Below, in pieces: positions 35,807-45,132 of a stretch of 64,000 bases of DNA. Made by a program: the position numbers and the translations under genes. Numbering within the stretch: position 1 is the stretch's first letter; each line of letters begins with the position of its first letter. The notes below the pieces were generated by a model. The model searched no databases. It saw only the letters and a program-made list of their open reading frames with translations, and was not told where the DNA came from. The stretch covers positions 96,380-160,379 of the forward strand of contig CAYXRF010000002.1 of assembly GCA_964467585.1 (NCBI GenBank). The letters are read 5' to 3'. The DNA comes from CALVLD01 sp964467585. GTDB lineage: Bacteria; Bacillota; Clostridia; Christensenellales; CAG-138.

Positions 35807-36055
35807 TTATTTCAGATTGTTTTTTTGCAGAAAAAGCTCGAACACGGCGTCTAACACCGCTCCGTCTTCAAAGCCCGCCAACCTCCCGTCCTTTTCCTCA
35901 CGAAGGATTATAACTTCGGGCTCGGCGTCCCCCTCGTCCGTGGGCATAAGCAGTACATAAGTGCCGCCCTCGTACTCAACACGGTCAAGAAGCTCGCATT
36001 CGACCTCCCCGCCCTCGTCGTCAATCAGATCTACATACGTAGGTTCATACTCCAT
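35807..36055 (-). CDS. DUF1292-family small acidic protein
   Basis: An 82-residue protein matching the DUF1292 pattern: 'VDLIDDEGGEVECELLDRVEYEGGTYVLLMPTDEGD.EPEVIILREEKDGRLAGFEDGAVLDAVFELFLQK'. These are small conserved Firmicute proteins of unknown function. It lies 9 bp downstream of the aldolase gene on the same strand. A hairpin GAGCCG...CGGCTC (35752-35780) followed by a T-poor tail may end the transcript. Confidence 0.82.
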   Translation of the reverse strand: MEYEPTYVDLIDDEGGEVECELLDRVEYEGGTYVLLMPTDEGDAEPEVIILREEKDGRLAGFEDGAVLDAVFELFLQKNNLK

Positions 36056-36064
36056 ATGCTGACC

Positions 36065-37000
36065 TTATGCCTTGCCGTTGCAGCCAAGAACGTATATCAG
36101 CTTATGACGCACCATTTCTTTTATGGCGGCACGCGCAGGCTTGAGATACTGACGCGGGTCGAAATCTGCGGGGTGCTCCGCAAAATACTTGCGGATCGTG
36201 CCTGTCATGGCAAGACGCAGATCGCTGTCGATATTGATCTTGCAGACCGCCATTGAAGCAGCGTGCCTCAGCATATCCTCTGGAACGCCGATTGCATCCG
36301 GCATACATCCGCCATACTTGTTTATCATCTCAACAAATTCGGGCATAACAGAACTTGAGCCGTGCAGCACAATCGGGAATCCGGGCAAACGCTTTTCAAC
36401 CTCCTCAAGTATGTCAAAACGAAGCTGCGGCTTTGTTCCCGGCTTGAACTTGTATGCGCCGTGGCTTGTGCCTATGGCTATCGCAAGGCTGTCAACGCCT
36501 GTACGCGTGACAAACTCCTGCACCTGATCGGGATCGGTGTAGCTTGCATCCTCTTTTTTGACCTTGACGTCATCCTCAACGCCCTCAAGACGCCCAAGCT
36601 CCCCTTCCACAACAACGCCATGGTCGTGGGCATACTCGACGACCTGACGAGTAAGCGCGACATTTTCCTCAAAGCCATGGTGCGAACCGTCGATCATTAC
36701 GGACGTAAAGCCGCCGTCAATGCAGCTTTTGCAAAGCTCAAATGTGTCGCCATGATCAAGATGAACGCAGATTGGCAGGTCGGTTTCAATAATTGCAGCC
36801 TCAATGAGCTTCATAAGGTAGGTGTGGTTGGCATACTTCCTTGCGCCTGAGCTTACCTGCAAAATAAGAGGAGCGTTCTCCTCCTTTGCTGCCTCGGTTA
36901 TGCCCTGAATAATCTCCATGTTGTTGACGTTGAATGCGCCTATCGCATATCCGCCTTCGTATGCCTTCTTAAACATTTCCGTGCTTGTAACAAGAGCCAT
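36065..37000 (-). CDS. fba: Fructose-bisphosphate aldolase, class II
   Basis: A 311-residue zinc-dependent aldolase of glycolysis and gluconeogenesis. Motifs: N-terminal AFNVNNMEIIQGITEAA, the zinc-ligand stretch ICVHLDHGDTF, VVEGELGRLEGVEDDV, and SLAIAIGTSHGAYKF with GSSSVMPEFV near the end. The start at 37000 follows GGGAGG. The promoter is at 37052-37079. With the PPi-phosphofructokinase at 40956 it would cover upper glycolysis. Confidence 0.96.
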   Translation of the reverse strand: MALVTSTEMFKKAYEGGYAIGAFNVNNMEIIQGITEAAKEENAPLILQVSSGARKYANHTYLMKLIEAAIIETDLPICVHLDHGDTFELCKSCIDGGFTSVMIDGSHHGFEENVALTRQVVEYAHDHGVVVEGELGRLEGVEDDVKVKKEDASYTDPDQVQEFVTRTGVDSLAIAIGTSHGAYKFKPGTKPQLRFDILEEVEKRLPGFPIVLHGSSSVMPEFVEMINKYGGCMPDAIGVPEDMLRHAASMAVCKINIDSDLRLAMTGTIRKYFAEHPADFDPRQYLKPARAAIKEMVRHKLIYVLGCNGKA

Positions 37001-37051
37001 GTCAAATCCTCCCTTAAAAGTTTATATTGTCGCGTTGTTAACGCTATAACC

Positions 37052-37079
37052 ATTATAACCCCCTTTTGTAAATAATCAA
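37052..37079 (-). promoter_or_regulatory. Sigma-A promoter of fba
   Basis: Minus strand TTGATT (37074-37079), 16 bp spacer, TATAAT (37052-37057). Confidence 0.65.
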
Positions 37080-37187
37080 CCATGAAATTTTATATGTTCT
37101 CGTTTGATAAATATATCGTGTGGGTATTCCCCGGGCAATTAGGAAATGGTATAATAATACCGTTTATAACGAACGGAGGAGCATTGT

Positions 37188-37643
37188 TTGTCACTTTTGA
37201 TTGAAAAGAGCTATATGCGGTTTGCGTTGCTTGAGGCGCAGACCGCAGCCGACTGTGATGAGGTTCCTGTGGGTGCGGTAATCGTGCGAAACGGAGACAT
37301 TATCGCAGCCGCGCACAATACGGTTGAAAGCGCACGCAGCAGCTTATGTCATGCGGAGCTTGCGGCAATACAGCAGGCGTTAAATGTTGTTGGTGATAAG
37401 CGTCTTACGGATTGCGTGCTTTATGTAACGCTTGAGCCATGCGCCATGTGCGCCGGTGCGTGTGTTAACGCAAGGCTTGGTGCAATAGCATTCGGAGCAT
37501 ATGACTTAGCTGCAGGCGCCTGCGGTTCCGTCACAGATATTGTCTGCGGCGCGCTTGGCGGTGTGCGCATTCCAACGGTTGGCGGGATTATGCGCGTTGA
37601 ATGTGCGGAGCTTCTCTCGTCATATTTTGAAGGTAAACGGTGA
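37188..37643 (+). CDS. tadA: tRNA-specific adenosine deaminase TadA
   Basis: A 151-residue zinc deaminase that converts A34 of tRNA-Arg to inosine. Motifs: PVGAVIVRNG, the zinc/proton site HAE, and PCAMCAGA. Substrate could also be a free base or nucleoside in this family, but length and motifs favour TadA. The TTG start at 37188 has GGAGGA 7 nt upstream; ATG at 37215 would cut the first helix. It lies just upstream of the YgiQ gene. Confidence 0.88.
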   Translation: MSLLIEKSYMRFALLEAQTAADCDEVPVGAVIVRNGDIIAAAHNTVESARSSLCHAELAAIQQALNVVGDKRLTDCVLYVTLEPCAMCAGACVNARLGAIAFGAYDLAAGACGSVTDIVCGALGGVRIPTVGGIMRVECAELLSSYFEGKR

Positions 37644-37649
37644 AACTAT

Positions 37650-39638
37650 ATGAAAAGTATTAATGAGCAGGACCATGTTTTATGTCAAGGAGCAACGCCG
37701 CTTCCGATGTCACGGAAGGAGCTTTTTGACGTTTTTGGAGTTGACACTCCCGACTTTGTATTTGTGTCGGGCGACGCTTACATTGACCATCCTTCATTCA
37801 GCACGGCTATTATCGGCAGGGTGCTTCAAAGCAGAGGCTATTCGGTAGGTATTATTGCTCAACCTGATTGGAACAATGTTGAAAGCTTTAAGGTTTTTGG
37901 CAGACCAAAGCTTGGGTTTATGGTTAGCTCGGGCAATATGGACTCCATGGTAAATCACTACACCAGTTCAAAAAAGCCTCGTTCTTCAGACGCATACTCA
38001 CCTGCCGGCAGACGCGGAATGCGTCCCGACCGTGCTGTCAACGTCTATTGCGGCATGATACGACAAGCCTATGGAGCAGTGCCGATAATAATCGGCGGTA
38101 TCGAAGCCAGTCTCAGACGGTTCGCACACTACGATTATTGGAATGATAAGGTTCGCCGCAGCATACTTGTTGATTCCGGCGCAGACCTTCTTATATACGG
38201 GATGGGTGAACACCAGACTGTTGAAATTGCCGATGCGCTTGCCTCCGGCTTGAGCGTTCATGACGTCACATATATCGCGGGAACCTGTTATATCACAAAT
38301 CGTCTTGATTTGGTTTATGACTTTGACGAAATTGAAAGCTTTGAGGCTGTATCCTCCGATAAAACGTCCTATTGCAGAGCTTTTATGAAGCAATACTCCG
38401 AGCAGGACGCCATTGCGGGAAGACGGCTGGTGCAAAAGCACGGCGACCGCTGTCTTGTGGCTAATCCGCCCGCGGCGCCGCTTTCGCAAACAGAGCTTGA
38501 CGATGTGTATGAGCTGCCCTATACTCGTTTGCCTCATCCTTCATATAAGGAACACATCCCCGCGCTTGACGAAGTACAGTTTTCGCTTGTATCCACTCGC
38601 GGATGCTTTGGCGCGTGCTCGTTTTGTGCGCTGACTTTTCATCAAGGCAGGGTTATTCAGGCACGCAGTCACGCGTCGCTTATAGGCGAAGCAAAGCTGT
38701 TGACCAATCAGCCAAATTTCAAGGGCAACATCCACGACGTTGGCGGTCCGACCGCAAATTTTCGAAAGCCTTCCTGTAAAAAGCAGCTTACAAGGGGCGT
38801 ATGCAAAAATCGTCAATGCTTAGGCTATGAAAGATGCCGAAACGTTGAAGTAACTCATGAGGATTTTCGTATACTTCTGAAAGAGCTGCGTCAGGTTGAC
38901 GGCGTGTCGCACGTGTTTGTGCGAAGCGGGATAAGATATGACTATCTGATGTATGACAAGGACGATTCTTTCTTTAAGGAGCTTGTAAAATATCATGTAA
39001 GCGGGCAGCTCAAGGTTGCTCCGGAGCACGTTGATGATCGTGTGCTCAAGCTTATGGGCAAGCCGTGCGCGGAGCTGTACGACAGCTTTTGCGCCAAGTA
39101 TGCAAGGCTTAACCGTAATTTGGGCATGGATCAATACATAGTTCCGTATTTCATGAGCAGTCACCCCGGAAGCGATCTCAATTCTGCAATTGAGCTTGCT
39201 TTGTATCTCAAAAAAACAGGTCAGCGACCAGAGCAGGTTCAGGACTTCTACCCCACCCCCGGTACGCTTTCAACCTGTATGTTTTATACGGGACTTGACC
39301 CGCGTGATATGTCCACGGTTTATGTTCCCCGCTCCTTTGAAGAAAAAGCGATGCAGCGTGCGCTGATGCAATACTTTATGCCGCAGTACAGAGAGCTTGC
39401 GCGGCGTGCGCTTGAAGCGGCAGGGCGCGATGACTTGATTGGCACGGATAAGGACTGTCTTGTGCCGCCGAGGCGCGAACGCATTGAAGCATCGCACAGC
39501 GGCTCAAGGCGTGTTGAAGGCGGTTCGCCACAAAAGAACGGCAACGGTCGTTTTTTGCCAAGGCAGGGCGGCGAAAAGCGTTCAACCTCTCATGTCGGTA
39601 ATGCCAAGGGGTTCAAAAACCGTTCTAAGCGCAGTTGA
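37650..39638 (+). CDS. YgiQ-family radical SAM protein
   Basis: A 662-residue protein. It begins with the YgiQ N-terminal domain (SRKELFDVFGVDTPDFVFVSGDAYIDHPSF) and has the radical SAM cluster motif CFGACSFC in the centre, plus C-terminal PEHV and FYPTPGT blocks. The last ~40 residues are a basic low-complexity tail. Length matches UPF0313/YgiQ. The substrate of the family is not known. It follows tadA by 6 bp. Confidence 0.93.
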   Translation: MKSINEQDHVLCQGATPLPMSRKELFDVFGVDTPDFVFVSGDAYIDHPSFSTAIIGRVLQSRGYSVGIIAQPDWNNVESFKVFGRPKLGFMVSSGNMDSMVNHYTSSKKPRSSDAYSPAGRRGMRPDRAVNVYCGMIRQAYGAVPIIIGGIEASLRRFAHYDYWNDKVRRSILVDSGADLLIYGMGEHQTVEIADALASGLSVHDVTYIAGTCYITNRLDLVYDFDEIESFEAVSSDKTSYCRAFMKQYSEQDAIAGRRLVQKHGDRCLVANPPAAPLSQTELDDVYELPYTRLPHPSYKEHIPALDEVQFSLVSTRGCFGACSFCALTFHQGRVIQARSHASLIGEAKLLTNQPNFKGNIHDVGGPTANFRKPSCKKQLTRGVCKNRQCLGYERCRNVEVTHEDFRILLKELRQVDGVSHVFVRSGIRYDYLMYDKDDSFFKELVKYHVSGQLKVAPEHVDDRVLKLMGKPCAELYDSFCAKYARLNRNLGMDQYIVPYFMSSHPGSDLNSAIELALYLKKTGQRPEQVQDFYPTPGTLSTCMFYTGLDPRDMSTVYVPRSFEEKAMQRALMQYFMPQYRELARRALEAAGRDDLIGTDKDCLVPPRRERIEASHSGSRRVEGGSPQKNGNGRFLPRQGGEKRSTSHVGNAKGFKNRSKRS

Positions 39639-39664
39639 CGGCACGGACATTTGGGTTGTATAAT
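39635..39664 (+). promoter_or_regulatory. Sigma-A promoter of the arginine deiminase gene
   Basis: TTGACG (39635-39640), 18 bp spacer, TATAAT (39659-39664), overlapping the ygiQ stop. A small TTCCC/GGGAA hairpin lies in the ~45-nt leader. Confidence 0.65.
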
Positions 39665-39714
39665 GTTGTGGTTCAGAATCTCTTCCCTGTTTGGGAAGGT
39701 TTACGGAGGTTGAG

Positions 39715-40935
39715 ATGGAAGGTTTTATCAACGTCAAAAGTGAAATCGGCAGGCTGCGGAGAGTCATGCTGCATCGTCCCGGAGTTGAGCTTGCAAGGCT
39801 GATACCGGAATATCTTGAGCGGATGCTCGCGGAGGACACGCCGGACGTGTTAAGGGCAGGCGCGGAGCATGATGTGTTTGCGGGCATACTGCGCGACAGC
39901 GGTGTTGACGTGATTTATATTGAAGATGAGTTCGCCCAGATAATGCGTGACGAATCCATCCGTTTTTCCTTTATTGACGATTATGTCGATATCGGCGTAA
40001 GGGGGGATTCGCTTCGCCCCGCCGTGCGTGAATATCTTCGTTCTGTTCCTTCGGATAAGCTGTTTGACGCCGTTGCGCAGGGAATCACCCGCGACGACCT
40101 TCGCGGTGTTGCGCCCGCTCCCATTCAGCTCAGCATACATGACGATTATCCATTTTTGACCGACCCGCTGCCCAATATCTACTTCACAAGAGATATCAGC
40201 TTTTGTCTGGGAACGGGCATAGCTATCTCCGCCATGAGTATGCCCGCTCGTATGCGTGAAACATTGTTCATACGCTATCTGCAAAAATATGGCAAAAAGT
40301 TTGGTGCGGGCTCAGTCGATATGCTTTATGATTACAGCTGCGGCTGTCCTATTGAGGGCGGCGACGTCCTTTCGCTTTCGGATAGGTGCGTCGCCATTGG
40401 CAGCGGTGAGCGCACATCTGTCGCAGCGGTTGAAAAGCTTTCGAAAACGCTATTTTCCCGCGGATATGAACGCGTGCTGCTGTTTAAGAACCCCGCGTCG
40501 CGCACATATATGCACCTTGATGTGCTTATGACCCATGTCGATTACGATAAATTTCTTGCACATCCCTGTATTGCTCACAAGTGGTTCGACGTCTATGAGC
40601 TTACTCCTGCAGCTCACGGTGAGATCGCTGTCAGTCTTACAACGGACAGCGTGGAGGTCACGCTTGCGCGCGCGCTTGGATTGAGCGGCGTCTCATTTAT
40701 AGAAATGGGCGGCGGCGATATTATCACCGCTAAGCGAGAGCATTGGAACATGGGCTCAAACTCTCTTGCGATATCGCCCGCAAACATAATCACATACGAC
40801 CGCAACCCTGTTACGAACGAGCTTCTTGACAAGGCGGGCGTCCATGTAAACCCCATCCCCGGAGGAGAGCTTTCACGAGGCAGGGGCGGCCCGCGCTGCA
40901 TGAGTATGCCCATGGTGCGGGATAACATTTGGTGA
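39715..40935 (+). CDS. arcA: Arginine deiminase
   Basis: A 406-residue enzyme hydrolysing arginine to citrulline and ammonia. Motifs: the N-terminal VKSEIGRLRRVMLHRPG, NIYFTRDISF, IEGGDV, TYMHLDVLM (catalytic His) and the C-terminal catalytic Cys in GGPRCMSMPMVR. Full length for ArcA. No ornithine transcarbamylase or carbamate kinase is next to it, so the usual ATP-yielding pathway operon is split or incomplete here. Start at 39715 with GGAGG upstream. It is followed by PPi-phosphofructokinase after 20 bp. Confidence 0.95.
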   Translation: MEGFINVKSEIGRLRRVMLHRPGVELARLIPEYLERMLAEDTPDVLRAGAEHDVFAGILRDSGVDVIYIEDEFAQIMRDESIRFSFIDDYVDIGVRGDSLRPAVREYLRSVPSDKLFDAVAQGITRDDLRGVAPAPIQLSIHDDYPFLTDPLPNIYFTRDISFCLGTGIAISAMSMPARMRETLFIRYLQKYGKKFGAGSVDMLYDYSCGCPIEGGDVLSLSDRCVAIGSGERTSVAAVEKLSKTLFSRGYERVLLFKNPASRTYMHLDVLMTHVDYDKFLAHPCIAHKWFDVYELTPAAHGEIAVSLTTDSVEVTLARALGLSGVSFIEMGGGDIITAKREHWNMGSNSLAISPANIITYDRNPVTNELLDKAGVHVNPIPGGELSRGRGGPRCMSMPMVRDNIW

Positions 40936-40955
40936 ACAAAATAGGAGTCTGACAG

Positions 40956-42017
40956 ATGAGAAAAATCGGTATCCTTACGGGCGGCGGAGACTGTCCCGGG
41001 CTTAACGCCGTTATACGCGGCGTGGTTGAAAAATGCGCAACAGAGGGCATTGAGGTCTTGGGGTTTCAGGATGGTTGGCGCGGCGTGCTTTCAGCGCGTG
41101 GGCGTTGGCTGACGTTAAAAGACGTTGAAGGTATTCAGACACAGGGCGGCACAATAATCGGCAGCTCACGCACCAACGTTATGGCGTGTGAGGACGGACC
41201 GGAGACTATTATTGAAGTCATGAATGCGATGGGGCTTGAAGGCATTGTTGCGATTGGCGGAGACGATACTCTCGGCGTTGCAAACATGATGTCAAAGCGC
41301 GGTACAAATATGATTGGCGTGCCAAAAACAATTGATAACGACCTATCCTGCACCGATAACACATTCGGCTTTGATACTGCGTCCAACATTGCAATGGAGG
41401 CGATAGATCGTCTGCAAACCACCGCAAAGGCGCATTCCCGCTGCATCGTTTGTGAATGCATGGGGCGCAACACCGGTTGGATAGCCCTTCAGGCGGGTCT
41501 TGCCGCCGATGCACATCTTGTGCTGATTCCGGAGTTTCCTAAGAGCTTCGATGAGATTATCGGCGTTATTCGCCGTCGTTACCTGCGCGGAGATCGATAT
41601 ACGATAATCGTTGTTGCGGAGGGCTTTTCGCTTAAAGGTGCGGAGGATATCGATCTTGGCACGGACGCGTTTGGCAACAAGCTGCTTATGCATAAGAACC
41701 TTGCCAAAAACCTTTCCGACATGATTGAAAACGCCATGAAGAACGACCCCCTGCTCGGCAGCGACGCGCAGTACTTTGAATGTCGCCCCGTTGTGCTGGG
41801 TCACGTACAGCGCGGCGGCGCGCCAACAGCGTTTGACCGAGTTCTGGGAACACGTCTCGGCATAAAGGCGGGAGAGCTTGTCCTTGAAAAAAAGTATGGC
41901 AGAATGGTCGCGCAAATCGGCAACAGTATTGTTGACGCAGACCTTGACAAAGCCGTTACAAACCGCAAAGAGGTTGATAAAGAGTTTTACGAAGCGGCTT
42001 CCCTGTATTTTAAGTAA
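40956..42017 (+). CDS. pfp: 6-phosphofructokinase, PPi-dependent type
   Basis: A 353-residue phosphofructokinase. The first motif GILTGGGDCPGLNAVIRG is common to the family, but GGDDT (rather than GGDGS) and PKTIDND are the residues that mark pyrophosphate-using enzymes. It thus phosphorylates fructose 6-phosphate with PPi, saving ATP and running reversibly. The terminator at 42032-42063 ends the arcA-pfp unit. Confidence 0.9.
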   Translation: MRKIGILTGGGDCPGLNAVIRGVVEKCATEGIEVLGFQDGWRGVLSARGRWLTLKDVEGIQTQGGTIIGSSRTNVMACEDGPETIIEVMNAMGLEGIVAIGGDDTLGVANMMSKRGTNMIGVPKTIDNDLSCTDNTFGFDTASNIAMEAIDRLQTTAKAHSRCIVCECMGRNTGWIALQAGLAADAHLVLIPEFPKSFDEIIGVIRRRYLRGDRYTIIVVAEGFSLKGAEDIDLGTDAFGNKLLMHKNLAKNLSDMIENAMKNDPLLGSDAQYFECRPVVLGHVQRGGAPTAFDRVLGTRLGIKAGELVLEKKYGRMVAQIGNSIVDADLDKAVTNRKEVDKEFYEAASLYFK

Positions 42018-42031
42018 TGTGTTGATTTTTT

Positions 42032-42063
42032 GCGGACGCTTATATCAAAAGCGTCCGCTTTTT
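42032..42063 (+). terminator. Terminator after pfp
   Basis: GCGGACGCTT (42032-42041) pairs with AAGCGTCCGC (42049-42058) over 10 bp, then TTTTT. Confidence 0.92.
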
Positions 42064-42162
42064 ATGCGTGTTGCCTGATGCTTCTTACATTTGCTTCACA
42101 TATTGCCGCATCCCTTTGTTTTAAACGAAAAAAGCCTTTTTTCGTTTTGCGTCCTAATATAT

Positions 42163-42191
42163 TTGCATTGCTTTCGCTCACGTTATATAAT
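42163..42191 (+). promoter_or_regulatory. Sigma-A promoter of the ECF transporter operon
   Basis: TTGCAT (42163-42168), 17 bp spacer, TATAAT (42186-42191). A 10-bp hairpin AACGAAAAAA / TTTTTTCGTT (42124-42146) lies just upstream, possibly a further terminator element. Confidence 0.7.
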
Positions 42192-42221
42192 GCTGTGTTA
42201 ATGGCGTTAAGGAGTGGCTTT

Positions 42222-43052
42222 ATGCTGTCTGTAACGGATGTTTGCTACAAATATGAGGATTCCGCCGCGCCGGCGTTGAACGGCGTTTCTTTTGTTGTGC
42301 GCGACGGTGAGTTTCTTTCAATTGTCGGTCATAACGGAAGCGGCAAGAGCACGCTTGCAAAAATGCTGAATGCCCTTATACTTCCCGAGTCCGGCAGCGT
42401 GGTTGTAAACGGGCTTGACACTCACGACAGTGATGCAACGCTTGCAATTCGTCAACAGGTCGGAATGGTGTTTCAAAACCCTGATAATCAGATTGTCACA
42501 ACTGTTGTGCGCGAGGATGTAGCGTTTGGGCCGGAAAACCTTGGCATGCCGCCCGATGAGATGGCCGTTATTGTTGACGATGCGCTCAATGCCGTGGGTA
42601 TGCAGGATTATGCCGAATCAGCTCCGCATATGCTGTCAGGCGGGCAGAAGCAGCGAATTGCGATTGCCGGTATGCTTGCGATGAAGCCGAAAATACTTGT
42701 GCTTGATGAGGCGACAGCAATGCTTGATCCTATCGGGCGCAAGGATGTGTTGGGTATTGTCCGCAGGCTTAACAAGTCTGAGGGTATAACCGTCATTATG
42801 ATAACCCAATATATGGAGGAAGCCGTTGGGGCGGATCGCATAATTGTTTTGAACGATGGCAGGATTGAGGCGGAGGGTACCCCGTCTGAGGTTTTTCGCA
42901 AGGGCAACGAGCTGCGCGCGATAGGTCTTGACGTTCCTCTTGCTGTTGAGCTTCGTGAAATGCTTAAAAAAAGTGGCGCTGTCGATTGCGGCGACGCTCT
43001 TACTCTTGATGAAATGGCCGACGTGTTATGTCCATTATTGTTAAAAAGCTGA
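42222..43052 (+). CDS. ecfA1: ECF transporter ATPase EcfA1
   Basis: A 276-residue ATPase with Walker A GHNGSGKST, Q-loop VFQNPDNQIV (the 'NPDNQ' of EcfA), signature LSGGQKQRIAIAGML, Walker B ILVLDEATAMLD. EcfA1 powers a shared vitamin or metal uptake module with exchangeable S components. Start at 42222 with AAGGAG upstream. The coding frame overlaps ecfA2 by 25 nt. Confidence 0.95.
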   Translation: MLSVTDVCYKYEDSAAPALNGVSFVVRDGEFLSIVGHNGSGKSTLAKMLNALILPESGSVVVNGLDTHDSDATLAIRQQVGMVFQNPDNQIVTTVVREDVAFGPENLGMPPDEMAVIVDDALNAVGMQDYAESAPHMLSGGQKQRIAIAGMLAMKPKILVLDEATAMLDPIGRKDVLGIVRRLNKSEGITVIMITQYMEEAVGADRIIVLNDGRIEAEGTPSEVFRKGNELRAIGLDVPLAVELREMLKKSGAVDCGDALTLDEMADVLCPLLLKS

Positions 43053-43888
43053 CCTATACCTATCAAAGCGGAAGCGTAAATGCTTACACCGCACTGCACG
43101 ACATTGACTTCACCGTTGCGGATGGTGAGTTTGTTGGGCTTATCGGTCATACCGGCAGCGGCAAATCAACTCTTATTCAACAGCTTAACGGGCTTATGCA
43201 GCCAACGTCGGGAACTGTTTTTGTTGACGGCGTTGACATGAGCGACAAAAAAGTCCGCAAGCTCGGACGTCAAAAAATAGGCATGGTATTTCAGTATCCC
43301 GACTATCAGTTGTTTGATGAAACGGTATATAAAGATATTTGCTTCGGCCCGAAGAATATGAAGCTTGAAGCGGATGAGATAGATCGGCGCGCACATGAAG
43401 CTATGCGTCTTGTTGGGCTTGATTATGACGTCTTCGCCGAAAAATCTCCGTTTGAACTTTCCGGAGGCGAAAAACGCCGTGCCGCCCTTGCGGGAATAAT
43501 CGCCATGTATCCCAAATATCTTGTGCTTGACGAACCAATGGCGGGACTTGACCCCTCCGGGCGCAAAGGCGTGCTTGACATGATTTCCCGTTTTCGCAAG
43601 GAGCTTGGCTGCGCTGTGGTTATGGTCAGCCATTCAATGGACGATATTGCAAAATCGGCGGATCGTGTGGTTGTACTGAGAGACGGACGAATTTATAAAG
43701 AAGGTACTCCCGCGGAGGTGTTCCGCCATGCGGAGGAGCTTAACGCCATGGGCTTGGACGCCCCGTTTGCCGCACGTCTGTCCGCAGAGCTTAGGCGGCG
43801 TGGGTGCGTTGTACCTGATGACATATACACAAATGAGGCTCTCGCGGAGTTTATCGAAGCGAAGCTTGAGGGGGTGCGCAAGTGTTAA
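43028..43888 (+). CDS. ecfA2: ECF transporter ATPase EcfA2
   Basis: A 286-residue ATPase: Walker A GHTGSGKST, VFQYPDYQLFDETVYKDI (EcfA2-type Q-loop), signature LSGGEKRRAALAGI, Walker B LVLDEPMAGLDP. Partner of EcfA1 in the heterodimer. Overlaps ecfA1 at its start and ecfT at its end. Confidence 0.95.
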   Translation: MSIIVKKLTYTYQSGSVNAYTALHDIDFTVADGEFVGLIGHTGSGKSTLIQQLNGLMQPTSGTVFVDGVDMSDKKVRKLGRQKIGMVFQYPDYQLFDETVYKDICFGPKNMKLEADEIDRRAHEAMRLVGLDYDVFAEKSPFELSGGEKRRAALAGIIAMYPKYLVLDEPMAGLDPSGRKGVLDMISRFRKELGCAVVMVSHSMDDIAKSADRVVVLRDGRIYKEGTPAEVFRHAEELNAMGLDAPFAARLSAELRRRGCVVPDDIYTNEALAEFIEAKLEGVRKC

Positions 43889-44721
43889 CCGATATCACGC
43901 TTGGGCAGTATTTTCCCGTTGATTCTGTTGTTCACAGGCTTGACCCGCGCACAAAGCTTGCGCTCTTAATAATGTACATCGTCGCGGTGTTTATTGTTAA
44001 GGAGCTTTGGCTGTTTGCGCTTGTTATCGCATTTATGTTTCTTATCACGGGGTTGTCCCGCGTGCCTCTTGGCTATGTGTTTAAGTCAATTAAACCAATG
44101 CGATGGCTTCTGCCTATAATGTTCATACTCAATCTGTTTATGGTTCGCACAGGTACGCTTTTGTGGTCATGGTGGATATTTAAGATATATACCGGGGGCG
44201 TTGATCAGGCGTTTTTCATTGTTTTGCGGCTTATCGCGCTAATTTCCGGCGCGTCACTTTTGACGCTTACCACCACGCCTATCTCACTTACTGACGGCAT
44301 GGAAAGCATAATGTCCCCACTGAAGGTGATTCGTTTTCCCGCTCACGAGATTGCTATGATGATGACCATAGCCCTTCGGTTTATACCGACTCTGCTTGAG
44401 GAGGCTGACAAGATAATGAAGGCACAGCTTGCACGCGGCGCAGATTTTGAAAGCGGCAACATATTCAAGCGTGCAAAGGCTATGCTTCCCATACTCATCC
44501 CATTGTTTGTTAATTCGTTCCGTCGTGCAGACGACCTTGCGCTTGCTATGGAAAGCCGCTGCTACCACGGCGGAGAGGGGCGAACGCGTCTGAAGGTGCT
44601 TCGCTTCTCTTGGCGTGATCTTTGGGCTTTTGTTTTGATGAGTGCGCTTATTGCATTGATTGCTGTGCTTCAGGCATATGTTAATGTCCCGTCAATTTGG
44701 GATTTGTTCATGGGTGCTTGA
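43882..44721 (+). CDS. ecfT: ECF transporter transmembrane protein EcfT
   Basis: A 279-residue membrane protein, N-terminal signature QYFPVDSVVHRLDPRTKLALL, several helices, and the coupling motifs AQLARGAD and AMESRCYHGG (Ala-Arg-Gly-type motifs that touch the ATPases). No S component gene is in the window, as is usual for group II ECF modules. Start GTG at 43882, overlapping the ecfA2 stop. Confidence 0.94.
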   Translation: MLTDITLGQYFPVDSVVHRLDPRTKLALLIMYIVAVFIVKELWLFALVIAFMFLITGLSRVPLGYVFKSIKPMRWLLPIMFILNLFMVRTGTLLWSWWIFKIYTGGVDQAFFIVLRLIALISGASLLTLTTTPISLTDGMESIMSPLKVIRFPAHEIAMMMTIALRFIPTLLEEADKIMKAQLARGADFESGNIFKRAKAMLPILIPLFVNSFRRADDLALAMESRCYHGGEGRTRLKVLRFSWRDLWAFVLMSALIALIAVLQAYVNVPSIWDLFMGA

Positions 44722-44723
44722 AA

Positions 44724-45128
44724 ATGATTGATATGCGAAAAAAGCGGAGCCTGCTAATCGCCGCCGGAGCGCTGCTGATTATCGGTATAGTTTGGCTGAT
44801 AATAATCGAATGCACAAGCACCATACGCGTTGTATGCGGTCAGGTTAATAAATTTGGTTATTCGCTGTGTCCCGATGATTTTGATTTGAGAGGATATGGC
44901 AACAGCACGTCAATTGCCGCGCTGCTTGAAGGAGAAGACCTTTCCACTGTTTGTGAGCAGTCTGCGTCCTGCGGCTTTCCCTCAGACGTCAACCGCGTTG
45001 GGCGTGTTGAGCTGATGCTCTGTCAGCTTGACGATACTCAAATAATGATGATATATACGGTTGACGGCGAAGCGGAGTTGGTATTTATACAGGATACCGA
45101 AACAGGATTAACCGGTTCAATAGGATGA
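44724..45128 (+). CDS. Small single-helix membrane-anchored protein, function unknown
   Basis: A 134-residue protein with one N-terminal transmembrane helix (RSLLIAAGALLIIGIVWLIIIECT) and a ~100-residue outer domain with several Cys residues (VCGQ, LCPD, VCEQ, SCGF, LCQL). I do not recognise it; the domain faintly recalls DUF4830-type modules. Starts at ATG 44724 or 44733, three bases after the ecfT stop, and precedes truA by 4 bp, so it is part of the same operon. Confidence 0.65.
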   Translation: MIDMRKKRSLLIAAGALLIIGIVWLIIIECTSTIRVVCGQVNKFGYSLCPDDFDLRGYGNSTSIAALLEGEDLSTVCEQSASCGFPSDVNRVGRVELMLCQLDDTQIMMIYTVDGEAELVFIQDTETGLTGSIG

Positions 45129-45132
45129 GGTT

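Noticed and set aside
42030..42221. 64-residue N-terminal extension of EcfA1
   Set aside because: It runs through the pfp terminator and the -35/-10 promoter; AAGGAG before the ATG at 42222 sets the true start.
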